Positions 54,371 through 64,000 of a DNA stretch of 64,000 bases are shown here, one piece after another. Source of the DNA: Periplaneta americana (taxonomy: Eukaryota > Arthropoda > Insecta > Blattodea > Blattidae); contig NC_091120.1 of assembly GCF_040183065.1 (NCBI RefSeq), positions 75,122,708-75,186,707 of the forward strand. Reading direction: 5' to 3'. Made by a program: the position numbers and the translations under genes. Positions within the stretch are counted from its first letter, which is position 1. Each line of letters begins with the position of its first letter. The notes beneath the pieces were generated by a model. That model searched no databases and was not told the origin of the DNA. It saw only the letters and a list, made by a program, of their open reading frames with translations.

Positions 54371-54891
54371 AATTTATCTACAAAAATATAAGGTATGAAC
54401 TTTAGAATACCCAGTTACATGAATGTAGCTTCGCCACTGGAAAACAACTATAAAACTTATGATAAGTCTAATGTCTTAAGTTAGCTTCTGGTATTCCTAT
54501 TTCCCTCGCAGAAAACCTAGCAACTCTGGTGACAGCAGAAACACGGTATTAAAGGTATCTCGTGAAGGAAGTTTTGTTTCTATAAACAAAAACATTTAGC
54601 TTTCGGATTCGCAATACAACTCGTATTCAAATAGCGGTTTCGAAATCCCGCGCGTTTTGTACCTAACAAATGGCGGCTTTCCGCTGCTTCAATTTGGGAA
54701 AATATTTCTCACTTCTCCGCTACGGCGTGGTAGGGGCTCGAAACCAGCGCACAACTGCATTGTGGCTCCTCACTGATACTGTTTCAAACCAGGCTCGCTG
54801 CAGCAGATAGAGAAAGCATATGCGCATGCGCCAACCGGAGTGCTTGCATACGTCACTAATGCTAGACAGCTCTGTGAAGAGCCTAGACTCT

Positions 54892-55075
54892 GAACATGTT
54901 GCCGACCTGGATGTCTCAAGCGGTAGGGCCACGGCATGTCTCTATCGCTTGGTCCGAAAGGTTGTGGGTTCGAGTCCTGCCTTGGGCATGGGTGTTGTGT
55001 ACGTACTAGTTTAAGAAAGCTGAGAAATAGAAAAAGGTAATAGAAAGGGTCACGAAAAAAAAAAAAAAGAAAAAC
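54892..55075 (+). mobile_element. tRNA-headed SINE-like unit in hAT-A
   Basis: Orthologous to 49070-49248: GGATGTCTCAAGCGGTAGGG (A-box region), GGGTTCGAGTCCTGCC (B box), GTACGTACTAGTTTAAGAAA and an A-rich end. Shared by both hAT copies. Confidence 0.65.
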
Positions 55076-56158
55076 GTGTCATTCAGCGTTACCAACCTCA
55101 ATACTAGCGAGTCTACTACAAACGGCCCAAAATTCAGCTACAAATACCAAAATGAAGCCACTCACATTCAGAAATAGAATCCATGGCCTATGCTATAGTT
55201 ACAATGTTGGAAGGCAGATGTGTTGGATATGTCATTCATTAATTTAGGGCCAGTTCATTTTTATTGCATAGACGACTCCCAATAAGGACACTGTCAGGTG
55301 TCGGCGAATTCACGAATCCAGGAATTGACCGTTAAACAATGGACGCTATTCACATAATAGGAAAAGAAAACTGAAAATAATAAAATTTTCCTTGCCATAA
55401 ATAATGGTCGCAGCTTCCGGAATTCAGTCCTACCATAAATTTTCTATTATGTATTCGTAATTTTTTTGAGGAAGCGAGAAACTTCTTACGGCTATTAGAG
55501 TGTGAGAAAATAAAATTTGATAGAAGAACGTGTTTACACATAAAATTGAGTATTCACAAATTGTCATTCGATCGAATCTCATTCGGCTACATTTTGCCAT
55601 TCGACTACGACCATTCTGCTAAAAGCTACGTTTATCCGAATTCGGCCACGGTTGGCAACGTTGCAATCTGTCAGTGTGTGAGAAATTATGGTATTAAAAA
55701 AAAGTATCGCAGATCTTTTTGGCCCCTGAAATTTTAAATGTTAAGCAAAGAAGCGAGTCACTATCCAACTTGTATGTCTCCCAACCAGCTGCAGCCCCCT
55801 ACAGACACCATCTTGCCAAACGCCGTGACAGTAAAAGTACACTCAGAACTCGTGTAAATTGACCTATAATGCCGATAAGTTAAGAAAACCAAATCTAATA
55901 AAACGTTACAGACTGTGCGTTTATTGTTATTGTTATTGTTAGAAAATTTTGCCACTACACTATCACTACTGCTTTCATTGTAATTTGTTATTATTATGAT
56001 CTCCATCCTATCTATCCTCTTATCATTGTGACTTCTATGTATATAGTTATCTTCCCCATAGAAAATTAAATTATGGTTTATTTAACGACGCTCGCAATTG
56101 CGGAAAAAATTATTTGTTTACATTGACCACTTATACATTGTGTTGCAAATAAAGTGTA

Positions 56159-58702
56159 GGGGAAGTTGCCCTAGTAACGGTCACTTAAGCCTTTATCATT
56201 ATTTGAGGTAAATCTGTTAATGAAGTTAAACAAAATTGAATTCTAAGATATGGGATAACGTGAAAAATAAGTCAGTACAAGAATTGTAACAAATAACTGA
56301 CGTTTAATTACCCATGATTTAATGTTTCCTAAACTGTTGAGATAATGACTTTCAAAAAACTGTTCCCAGTACCGGTCACGTTGGTTTACATGAAAAAACA
56401 AAGGTATGACTGAAGAGTTATACAAAATTTAAATGAAAATAATAAAATTATGTCTATTCTCTTGATATGTATCACTCTTAGTCATTTCTCGCAATTCTCA
56501 CATACAAAATAGACTATTTGGTCACTGTCTACCACAACACTTGCAACACTGCACCCAATCCTCCTCAAAAGATTTGCCACAAATAATGCATTCAGTTTCC
56601 TCGGTATCATTTTTGTCTTTTTTGTTTACTTCATTTTCATTCCCAAGCTGAAGTTTACGTTTGGTAGGCCTACCGCCTGAAATTGCCTTCTTCTTAGGGT
56701 CATTTTTTTCCACACAACGCTATTTGTTTCTTCTGTCGCTTGATTTTCTCCTTTTATTCTAACATATTTATAAAGGGGATGGACGTTAGAATTGCAGTTT
56801 TTCTCCTCTTCTTTTTCTGTTGACGATTTTTCTCTGCAGGTCATCAGATACAGGAGAGACCTTAGCTATGGCCTTCTGGAAGTCTGTAGATCTAGACGTC
56901 GAAGGAACAGCCATGTCAACCACTGGATTTTTCGGAAGTGTCGGTAATGACTCTGGCAAAGAGTCGACATTGAAATCTGAAGACTCTGCTGAAGGTTTGC
57001 CACGTTCACCTCCCTCTGCCACTTTTCTTGTGTTTGACGCTGGTAGGAAATCCAGTTCTCAAAATATATTCCTGTTGAAAGGATATATCCCTGTACATTG
57101 GAATCCTGACTTTGCCAATTCCATCCTGCATATTTTGGTGAACGCAGTTCCTACTAATCCGCAGATGTCTTTGTCAGTGATTTTCAATCCCAGTTTTCCA
57201 TACTTGCTCATCCACTCTTCACAAGCTTGCATTGTATGCAGATTTGAAATGCCTCATGACTGCACGATCCAGAGGCTGGAGTTTGTGTGTTGTTTGTGGG
57301 GGAAGGCTCAACATATGGACGTGATGCTTTTTGGCAAGAATAATATCTTGAAGATCTTTGTGTGTACTATGGCCATCTAAGATGAGCAGAACTGGAGTTT
57401 GCTCTGTAGGATTTACTCTCTCAATGAAAGCCTTCAGCCATTTAATAAATCCTGAAACCGAAATCCAGCCGCTTTCTTGAGCATCAAAAATGCTACCATC
57501 TTTCATCAGCTGTGGATTCATTCGAATCTTCGGAAATACAAATAAAGGCGAGATGAATTGGTCACCAGCAGTATTGATGCAAAGCATCACTGTGATATTC
57601 CTGGCCCGTTCACCTGATGTTAGCTTGCTTTGGCTACTTGTTTTTTCCCCTTAATGGACAACACTTTCTGAGAATTTGAATGTACAACACTGACACCCAT
57701 CTCGTCGCAATTGACTATCTTGTTTGGAGGGAATGAGTACTTATCCATAAGTTCTTCTAATTTGTCAAAAAAGCATCTACTTGCTCCTTGTTAAAGCCTT
57801 GAGCTTTCTGCAGGCTTGTTGACTGAGCACAACGCAGAGAAAATTCGGGATGCCGCTTTATAAATCCCCTATAAAACATGTTCCCTGCAGTTTTCTTTAT
57901 TTTATTGTTTCGGTGGGGCAATTTGAAATGCTCAGCCAGAGCATAGGCTAGCTTTAAGAATTCAGTTTTATTTACAGGCAAGAAACAGCTATCAAGATAT
58001 TTGAGATACGAAACAAGTTCGCCCTCTAGTTCATCACCAAAGGTTTGTTTAAACCTTCCCATTGAGGGTGCAATTTGAATGCATTTCTCCTCTTTAAGAG
58101 CACATACACTGTCACTCAAAGTGCTCAGAGAAGCGACCAGCTGCTTCCCTCAAAGTCAATTTTCCCGCCATCATACCATCAACGGCCATTTTCATGTTTT
58201 TTCATCCCATTTTCCTTTCTTGGTTGCTGCCATCTTGACAATAATCCCTGAAATGTACAATAAGTTTACTACAGTTGTTACGAGACTTTCTGCATGACCG
58301 GTATTAGGAACAGACATAGTGACCGGCCCTAGGGCAAGAAAAGGGTTATAAAGATAATGACAAATGAATTATATATAACAAAATTTTTCGTAATGTAAGC
58401 ACATTAAATCATTGCTTAGGTATGTTAAGTATATAATAAAATATAATAGATAAGAACAACTCACCTAAACACAATCAGTAATGGTCCAAACGTTAACAGC
58501 GTAATACAAAAACCACGTGGCGCTCACTTCACAAAGGTTTCCTTCAGACTGGCGAGGCAAACACTGAACCCTATGCGAGGAACCAAGTTCCTTTGTCACC
58601 GGCTACCACTTCATAACGGGTTGCTTCTCCTATATAGCTCATAAATGTGTAACTAGCTGGTGACCGGTATTATGGTCTGACCGATAATAGGGCAACCTCC
58701 CC
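56159..58702 (-). mobile_element. Pogo-like transposon in hAT-A, TIRs and TA duplication
   Basis: Left GGGGAAGTTGCCCTAGTAAC then GGTCAC; right, reverse complemented, GGGGAGGTTGCCCTATTATC then GGTCAG. TA flanks both sides (56157-56158 and 58703-58704). A third TIR-like copy (TTGCCCTAGGGCCGGTCAC, reverse complemented) lies at 58319-58338, and ACCGGTCAC also occurs at 56371. The minus strand encodes a pogo/Tigger-type transposase. hAT-B has a different transposon at the same TA. Confidence 0.9.
56525..58250 (-). pseudogene. Pogo/Jerky-type (DDE_1) transposase, several frame breaks
   Basis: Order on the minus strand: a psq-like HTH start (MKMAVDGMMAGKLTLREAAG), CENP-B-like HTH (SMGRFKQTFGDELEGELVSY), then IVNCDEMGVSVVHSNSQKVL, then VLLILDGHSTHKDL and TTHKLQPLDRAVMRHFKSAY. 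All three catalytic Asp (NCDE, LILD, QPLD) are still present. The C-terminal tail has GIYPFNRNIF, a Ser/Pro-rich stretch and a PHD-like zinc cluster TECIICGKSFEEDWVQC. Frameshifts near 58130, 57770 and 57620 and a stop near 57070 disable it. Confidence 0.85.
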
Positions 58703-58704
58703 TA

Positions 58705-59397
58705 CATCAAATATCAGAATTTGCTATCATGAAGTGAAACTTGCTGTAACAAATGTAAAATCTCTTAGAAATCAGGAAACTGTTGAGGAGTGCATCAAAG
58801 ATGCCAAGGCACTCAGGCAGGATCAGGATAATTTATGACACTACAAGTCCTAGCTTTTGAAATAATTGATACCATAGTGATACAGATGGAATCGAGATTT
58901 GAAGATCTTAAAAACTTTAATTTTGTTGAATTACTCGATGAAAAATAGTTCCCTGCTTATACTGCTCATAGATCAGTGTTTCCGTCACTTAAGTTGAGTG
59001 CATTGGTAAAAAAAGTATCCATACTTTGACAGTGAACAGCTTCAAAATGAACTAACGAACGTTTATTCTGACCAACAAAGCATTTGCCTGCAGGTTTGTT
59101 GCTGAACTATTTTTTTAATAATGGCCTATCCATCAAGAAACAGTGCGGCTCATAAGACTGATTCTCACCTTCTCTGTATCTACTGCGTCGAGTGAAGTAT
59201 GAGTGCACTGAAGAGAGTTAAGACATTTTTAAGGAACTCCATGTCAGATTTTAGACTGAGCAATTTGAGTACTCTGGCTATTGAGAAGGGTTTGTTAAGC
59301 AGTCTTTCCAGGGACGACATCTTCAAAGAACGCATCATTGACATCTTTGCAGCGCGAAAAACACGCCGACTGGAATTTATCTACAAAAAAATATAAG
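58705..59397 (+). pseudogene. hAT transposase C-terminal region of hAT-A
   Basis: Same content as 53714-54370. The last block is MSALKRVKTFLRNSMSDFRL, SNLSTLAIEKGLLSSLSRDD and IFKERIIDIFAARKTRRLEF with an open frame to 59396. It is better preserved here than in hAT-B; earlier parts contain stops (for example TAG near 58948). Confidence 0.8.
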
Positions 59398-59444
59398 GTT
59401 TGAACTTTAGAATACCCAGTTGCATAAATGTAGCTTCGCCACTG

Positions 59445-60300
59445 CTAAATAGTAGTTCTTACAGCATAACTTAACCCCTTACCGCATTCTGGGACAGATA
59501 TGGCACATACCCATTTTATATTCATATAATTTATAATATAAGCATACAGTATTAAATAATGTATGCTTTTATCAAAGTGCATACTGGGACAGATATGACA
59601 AACTGTCAAGAATTGGATTTGACCATATGTGACATCAGTTGAGAAAGAAAGAACTGCTTAAGTTATTTGAATATTAAACCAGTGTGTGCAAGACTGTCCC
59701 ATGCGATAAGGAGTTAACTTCAATTATGGCAGGGAAAGACAAAAATAGAAAATGGACAGTGAATGTTCTGTGTTTAAACAACAGTGGAGTTTGGACTATT
59801 TTATGATTAAAACTGGAAATAAAGTAACTATGCCTGTTTTGTAACGAATCAGTTGCTGTCTTTAAAGAATATGTCTGCAGGCATTATGAAATCAAACATT
59901 TTTCAAAATTTTCACAATTTACGGGGCAGGTATGGGATGATAAAATTTGAAGCAATGAGAAATGGACCATCATCTCAACAGAATATTTTCAAGAAACAGA
60001 TCAGACAATGAAGCAACAAGAGTGGCTAATTTCGCATGAACTGGCGAAAAGGCAAACTTTTTAGTGAATGATAATGTTGGCAAAGGAGATTTATCCTGAG
60101 AAAGTACATTTATTTAAGAACAATTAGACTAGCCGGCATTTCAGAAGACGGTCAGCTGCTATATGCGCCATAGCATTTCTGGTATGTGACGTCACAAGCT
60201 TGTACAGTATAACCTATCGGAATCAGTCTATAACAAGTACTTCCCAAGTTCGTTTGTTCACGTGTCAGTGTTTCAATACATTGAATAAGTAAAACTAACA
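59445..60300 (+). other. Flank of hAT-A inside the outer hAT
   Basis: ACTGGGACAGATATGACA-like sequence recurs (59486-59502 and 59583-59600), and GTGCATACTGGGACAG resembles a diverged repeat. No ORF with a known motif. Confidence 0.4.
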
Positions 60301-60301
60301 T

Positions 60302-60575
60302 TTACTGTGTGTAAAAGATAAATAAATGGAATAAGAGACTGTAAAAAGACAAGTATTGCACAGGCAGGCGCGGAAAATAGTGTTTAAGGTGTATAATTAT
60401 TTTCAAAACGATGACGGGCAGAACGCTGCCGGCCATCTTGATGCTGACTGTAACGTTGCCAATGCTCGAGAAACGACTGCAGAAATATGTGGTGTGGGAT
60501 TGAGAACCGTGCAAAGAATATTGTTAGTGAAGGAAAGAGGGTTTGTTTGGTGTCATGCTACAGTATAATCAACGG
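60302..60575 (+). pseudogene. IS630-like transposase N-terminal fragment
   Basis: LHRQARKIVFKVYNYFQNDD, then RETTAEICGVGLRTVQRILL. It resembles the N-terminal helix (H.QAR.IV.NVYNF...) and second helix (AEATGVS.RTV.RI) of insect DDE_3 transposase genes, as does exon 1 at 38712. It lacks the rest of the gene. The track continues to a TAA near 60568. Confidence 0.55.
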
Positions 60576-60810
60576 CCAAGGTCTTTTTGTCTTTTTATAA
60601 TTTGAATTGCCAAAAACAAACTTGCCAGTTTAATGAAAAAAGAAAGCAGTTTGAAAGTGTTGGTTTTAGCTCAATAAAACACAAAGTTTGAATACCAATG
60701 TTATTTATGAGCTTTGTTCATTAGACTTAATTTAAACTTATGTGACTATCCGTGATTCTTTCTCGGATGGTTAATGTGGCCCTTGCTATGAAAAATTTGG
60801 CAGGCCCTGG

Positions 60811-61119
60811 AGTAGATGAATCTGAAGGTCACGGCCTACTACCAATCAAGTAGGCTGTGCTGAAGGTATAGAAATAGCGACTTATACAATTCACTTGTTG
60901 GCAACACTGCATTCCGCTGCGATGGCTTAGTGCACACATGTGTTAAGTAGTCTATAGAGAAGGGAAAAGTTGTTATTTTTTCCTAACAGTTCCATGAAAA
61001 TACTAGGTTTCAAATAACAGTACCACCATATATTATATACGCCGAAGTTCGATCCACAGCACCGGATCGAATCCCTCTACTCCAGTGTTTTTCCCTTTAT
61101 GGCCTAACTCCATGTTGTT
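60811..61119 (+). other. Unassigned flank right of the outer hAT
   Basis: No feature recognised apart from the 8-bp duplication GAGTAGAT at its start and CCATGTTGTT (61110-61119), the left target duplication of the next SINE. Confidence 0.5.
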
Positions 61120-61379
61120 CATTTATTTTATTTTATTGGGTTATTTTACGACGCTGTATCAACATCTAGGTTATTTAGCGTCTGAATGAAATGAAGGTGA
61201 TAATGCCGGTGAAATGAGGTCGGAGTCCAGCACCGAAAGTTACCCAGCATTTGTTCGTATTGGATTGAGGGAAAGCCCCGGAAAAAGCTCAACCAGGTAA
61301 CTTGCCCCGACCGGGATTCGAACCCGGGCCACCAGGTTTCGCGGCCAGACGCGCTGACCATTACTCCACAGGTGTGGAC
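61120..61379 (-). mobile_element. SINE family S2, copy 2
   Basis: Reverse-orientation copy of 28650-28909: B box (minus strand) GGGTTCGAATCCCGG, CCAGGTAACTTG on the plus strand, CATTCAGACGCTAAATAACC on the minus, and a (TAAAA)n end at 61124-61137. The exact 10-bp direct repeats CCATGTTGTT flank it (61110-61119, 61380-61389). Confidence 0.9.
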
Positions 61380-61819
61380 CCATGTTGTTTCCATAATACA
61401 TAAATTTTGTAGGATCAGAAATTAATCTTTACACACGCACGCATAATTTGGAAACTGCACCAAAATAAAACACCAGGAATGCACGAAACTCCTCCGGAGT
61501 CAAGTCCCTAAATTCAGTTCTGTCATTCGGTGAAGTGTATGACACAATTTATTTATGTTAAAACTCTTTAGTCAAAGTAGTTTATGCAAACATTTGGGTA
61601 AAAAAGTGCAAAAGTATAGATTTAAGACCATGAGAAAGTCCAGAAGTCATACTGATAGTATTGACACCACGATACCAGTCACATTATATTTATGCACGAC
61701 GCCAGTTCAGGATTGAAAGATGGTATTAATTTTGTCCCTGCAAATTGTTAAGAGTAGCCAGATCTAGTGACGAAACTCGTAAGCAACGGTTGTCATAATG
61801 TAGTTCCATAACATCGAGT

Positions 61820-64000
61820 ATTTTGTAACAGCTAGGATTTTGCCATGTATTATGGATCCCTATCACCACGGCATGGTGTGTCCTTAGGTTGCAGATCGAG
61901 GATTAGGCCTCCAGATATGGAGGGTAGCTGTGAATTTATATTGAATAAGCTGTCGCGGACAGCCGATGGTGGGTGGTCCTCCAGCTTGGGGGTTGGGCGA
62001 AGTGCTAACACCGTAAAAAACAGCTTGTTACGAAACCCTCAAATAAGCCTCGCAATAGGACTGATTCTCTGGCACGACCACAGCAAAGGAATAAGGTTTT
62101 GAGATTTGGTACTTGGAATGTTACAAGAACAGGAGGGGTAACATTAGTAGCAAAAGAACTAGCTAGATATACAATAGACTTTGTGGGAGTATAGGAGATT
62201 TTGTTAGATGGTAATGGCATAACACAAATAGGAGATTACTTGTTGTATTATGGGAAAGGAAACAATAATCACCAATTAGGAACAGGATTCTTTATCCATA
62301 AAAGGTCGAATTTATCAGTGATAGGTTATCGTATTTAGTACTTAAGGGTAGATGGTGCGATATCATAGTTATAAATGCTCACACCCCTACAGAAGCGAAA
62401 GACGACCATATAACGGATAGCTTCTGTGAGGAACTGGAACACACTTTTGATCAGTTACCTAGATATCATATGAAAATTTTACTGGGGATTTCAATTCTAA
62501 AGTAGGACTGGAGGATATTTTTAAACCGACTATTGGAAAATAGAGTCTACACGTAACTAGTAATGATAATGGAGTTAGGCTAGCCAACTTTACCACAAAA
62601 AATTTAATTGTCAAAAGTACAACATTCCTCCATAAGGATATACATAATATACTTGGACTTCTCCTGATGGATTGACACATAACCAGATAGATCACATCTT
62701 GATGGATAAAAGAAGATATACTAGTATAGTAGATATTTAAACTTTCAGGGGGGCAGACTGTAATTCTGACCATAATTTGGTAATTGGAGAACTAAGAGAA
62801 AGTCTATCAGTAGCCAAGCGAGTAGAGCAACAAGTCAATATCAGAAGATTCAATATTCCGAAATTAAAGGACGAGGAAACTAAGCAACATTATCAGGTCG
62901 AAATTTCAAATAGGTTTGCCGTAATAGGAAGTTCCGACGAATTGAGGAAGAGTTAGATGTTAATAGCGTGTGGGAAAATATCCGAGATAATATCAAAATT
63001 GCAGCTGAACAGACCATAGGTTGTTATGAAACTAAGAAAAAGAAACCGTGGTTTGATGAAGATTGTTGCATGGTAGTAGAAAGAAGGAAACAGGCAAAAT
63101 TGAAATTCTTACAGGATCCAGTTGAGGCGAATAGAGATAATTATTTCAATAAAAGACGGGAAGCAAATCGTACACATAGGAATAAAAAGAGAGATTACTT
63201 GAAGGAAAAACTGAATGAGGTAGAAACAAATAGTAAAAATAAAAACATTAGAGATTTATATAAGGGCATAAAGGAATTCAAGAATGGATATCAGACAGGG
63301 TAAACGTGATCAAGGATGAGAATGGTGACTTGCTTGCAGACTCTCATTCAATCTTGAACAGATGGAAAAACTATTTTGGGCAACTATTAAAAATACGTAG
63401 GCCAAATAGAAATGATGGGGACGAAATTGAAATACAAACTGCTGAGCCATTTATACCCGAACCCACACTTTCTGAAGTCGAATTTGCGATAGAAAATCTG
63501 AAAAATTATAAGTCTCCAGGTATCGATCAAATTCCAGCAGAATTAATACACTAGGGTGGAAGCGCATTATCTAACGAAATCTATAGGCCCTAAGCTTGTA
63601 CTTGCTATTGCGAAAAGGAAATTGTACCGGAACAATGGAAGGAGTCCATAATCGTATCTATCTTTAAGAAGGAGGACAAGACTAACTGTAGTAACTTTCG
63701 AGGAATATCACTTTTGTTGACATCGTACAAAATTTTGTCCAATATTCTTTTGAGAAGATTAACTCCATATGTAGATGAAATGGATCATCAGTGTGGTTTT
63801 AGGCGTAATAGATCGACTATTGATCAGATTTTTGTATTCGACAGATAATGGAGAAAAATGGGAGTATAAGGGTACAGTGCATCAGTTATTCATATATTTA
63901 AAAAAGGCATATGACTCGGTTAAGAAAAAGTTTCATATGATATTCTTATTGAATTTGATATTCCCAAGAAACAAGTTCGATTACTTTTTAACTTTGCTCT
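61820..64000 (+). mobile_element. LINE-A copy, 5' region and endonuclease, runs off the window
   Basis: The longest LINE-A copy, though frame-broken. A 5' leader begins near 61845 (GGWSSSLGVGRSANTVKNSL). The APE-type endonuclease reads LRFGTWNVTRT, then LGTGFFIHKR, VINAHTPTEAKDD, GDFNSKVGLED, THNQIDHILMDKRRYTS and SDHNLVIGEL, with the GDFN, NQIDHI and SDH catalytic boxes visible. A linker follows at 62968-63303 (KKKKPWFDEDCCMVVERRKQ), then SPGIDQIPAELIH and EQWKESIIVSIFKKEDKTNC. The RT start is [20 protein letters not shown], followed by a deletion and frameshifts, then AYDSV. Truncated by the window end before YADD. The 5' border is approximate. Confidence 0.85.

Larger units (their letters stand above)
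46838..54439 (+). mobile_element. hAT element B (family H), nested in X, exact 8-bp duplication
   Basis: The left terminus is CAGGGGCGAAGCTGAAGGGT and the right terminus ...TGTAGCTTCGCCACTG. The exact 8-bp direct repeats GAAAACAA are at 46830-46837 and 54440-54447. The native sequence (46838-47050, 48959-50316, 53712-54439) is colinear with hAT-A. Two foreign elements are inserted: C (47051-48951) and Tc1-like T (50317-53711). The 1.36 kb core shared with A includes a SINE-like unit, so the core predates the split of the two copies. Confidence 0.9.
45281..54738 (+). mobile_element. THAP-domain transposon X, nested in hAT-A
   Basis: Flanked by direct 10-bp repeats CGAAACCAGC (45271-45280 and 54739-54748). 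Sister copy hAT-B lacks an insert at the same place, which supports the boundaries. Subterminal inverted repeats CCCAAATTGAA...CCGCCATTTGT lie near both ends (45334-45369 and 54664-54699). Removing hAT-B leaves about 1.85 kb. It carries a THAP half-domain on the + strand at 45560. The outermost bases are poorly inverted, so termini are approximate. Confidence 0.6.
45109..59444 (+). mobile_element. hAT element A (family H), expanded by nested insertions
   Basis: The left end is CAGTGGCGAAGCTGAAGGGT at 45109 and the right end ...TGTAGCTTCGCCACTG ends at 59444. The flanking 8-mers CACTATAG and CTAAATAG agree at only 5 of 8 positions, so the original duplication has decayed or the ends belong to different copies. 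Native parts are 45109-45280, 54739-56158 and 58703-59444, about 2.3 kb. The + strand encodes a hAT transposase C terminus near the right end. Contains the THAP element X, which contains hAT-B, and a pogo-like element. Confidence 0.65.
37763..60810. mobile_element. Outer hAT element bounding a 23-kb nest (proposed)
   Basis: The left terminus reads CAGGGCTTGCCAAACTACAG then CCCGCGGACCGG. The right terminus, reverse complemented, reads CAGGGCCTGCCAAATTTTTC. The first 15 bases match at 13-14 positions. Flanking 8-mers GTGTAGAT (37755-37762) and GAGTAGAT (60811-60818) match 7 of 8, the expected hAT duplication size. All features between would be internal or nested. No transposase of this element is recognised, and an 8-mer match could be chance. 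Confidence 0.45.

Noticed and set aside
56820..57380. 186-aa + strand ORF
   Set aside because: Antisense shadow of the pogo-like transposase C-terminal region, which has family motifs on the minus strand.
1..64000. CRISPR arrays, bacterial operons, Shine-Dalgarno sites, rRNA genes
   Set aside because: None seen; the window is clearly eukaryotic, and its regularly spaced repeats are satellites or transposon-internal arrays.

Overview
The window is eukaryotic, and everything in it points to a large, repeat-choked insect genome. The introns are long and use GT-AG boundaries. There are runs of GGTTA (the insect telomere motif) and many tRNA-headed SINEs. LINEs of RTE, Jockey and R2 type, a Penelope-like fragment and nearly every class of cut-and-paste transposon are present. 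A cockroach- or termite-like (polyneopteran) host is my best guess; that is inference from repeat style, not proof. The only host gene I can recognise is the 3' end of CFAP58 (cilia and flagella associated protein 58) on the + strand. Its last four coding exons lie at 753-915, 4222-4446, 7258-7368 and 12015-12098, and a polyadenylation signal follows at 12144. Together they encode about 193 C-terminal residues.

Region by region. 1-720: decayed mariner-type transposon on the minus strand. 916-12014: CFAP58 introns holding LINE fragments, a Penelope-like fragment with a hammerhead-ribozyme-like motif, SINEs, a 5'-truncated LINE and a foldback mariner. 12430-15210: mariner, Tc1-like, Harbinger and IS630-like remnants. 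15840-19345: an R2-type LINE (minus) split by a TG...CA element with an ATAT duplication. 19350-22206: three tRNA-Tyr-like SINE units, invaded by an element with Transib/RSS-like CACAGTG ends. 22325-26345: foldback, dispersed repeat and hAT remnants. 26694-32442: a small inverted-repeat element whose two arms were each hit at the same motif by a different THAP-coding transposon. 34010-37720: LINE, SINE, foldback and tandem repeats. 37763-60810: a nest apparently bounded by one pair of hAT ends. Inside it are an intron-containing IS630-like transposase gene, a Jockey-like LINE, and two copies of one hAT family, one inside the other. Each hAT copy carries a different TA-targeting transposon at the same TA. 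61120-64000: a SINE, then the 5' part of the same LINE family seen at 5870, 28025 and 34015.

No two genes here form a pathway. The coherent story is transposon ecology: repeated same-site insertions, nested target-site duplications, Pol III-like units built into several elements, and decayed ORFs. All transposase and reverse transcriptase ORFs that I could follow carry stops, frameshifts or truncations. Family assignments come from motifs read by eye; no database search was possible.
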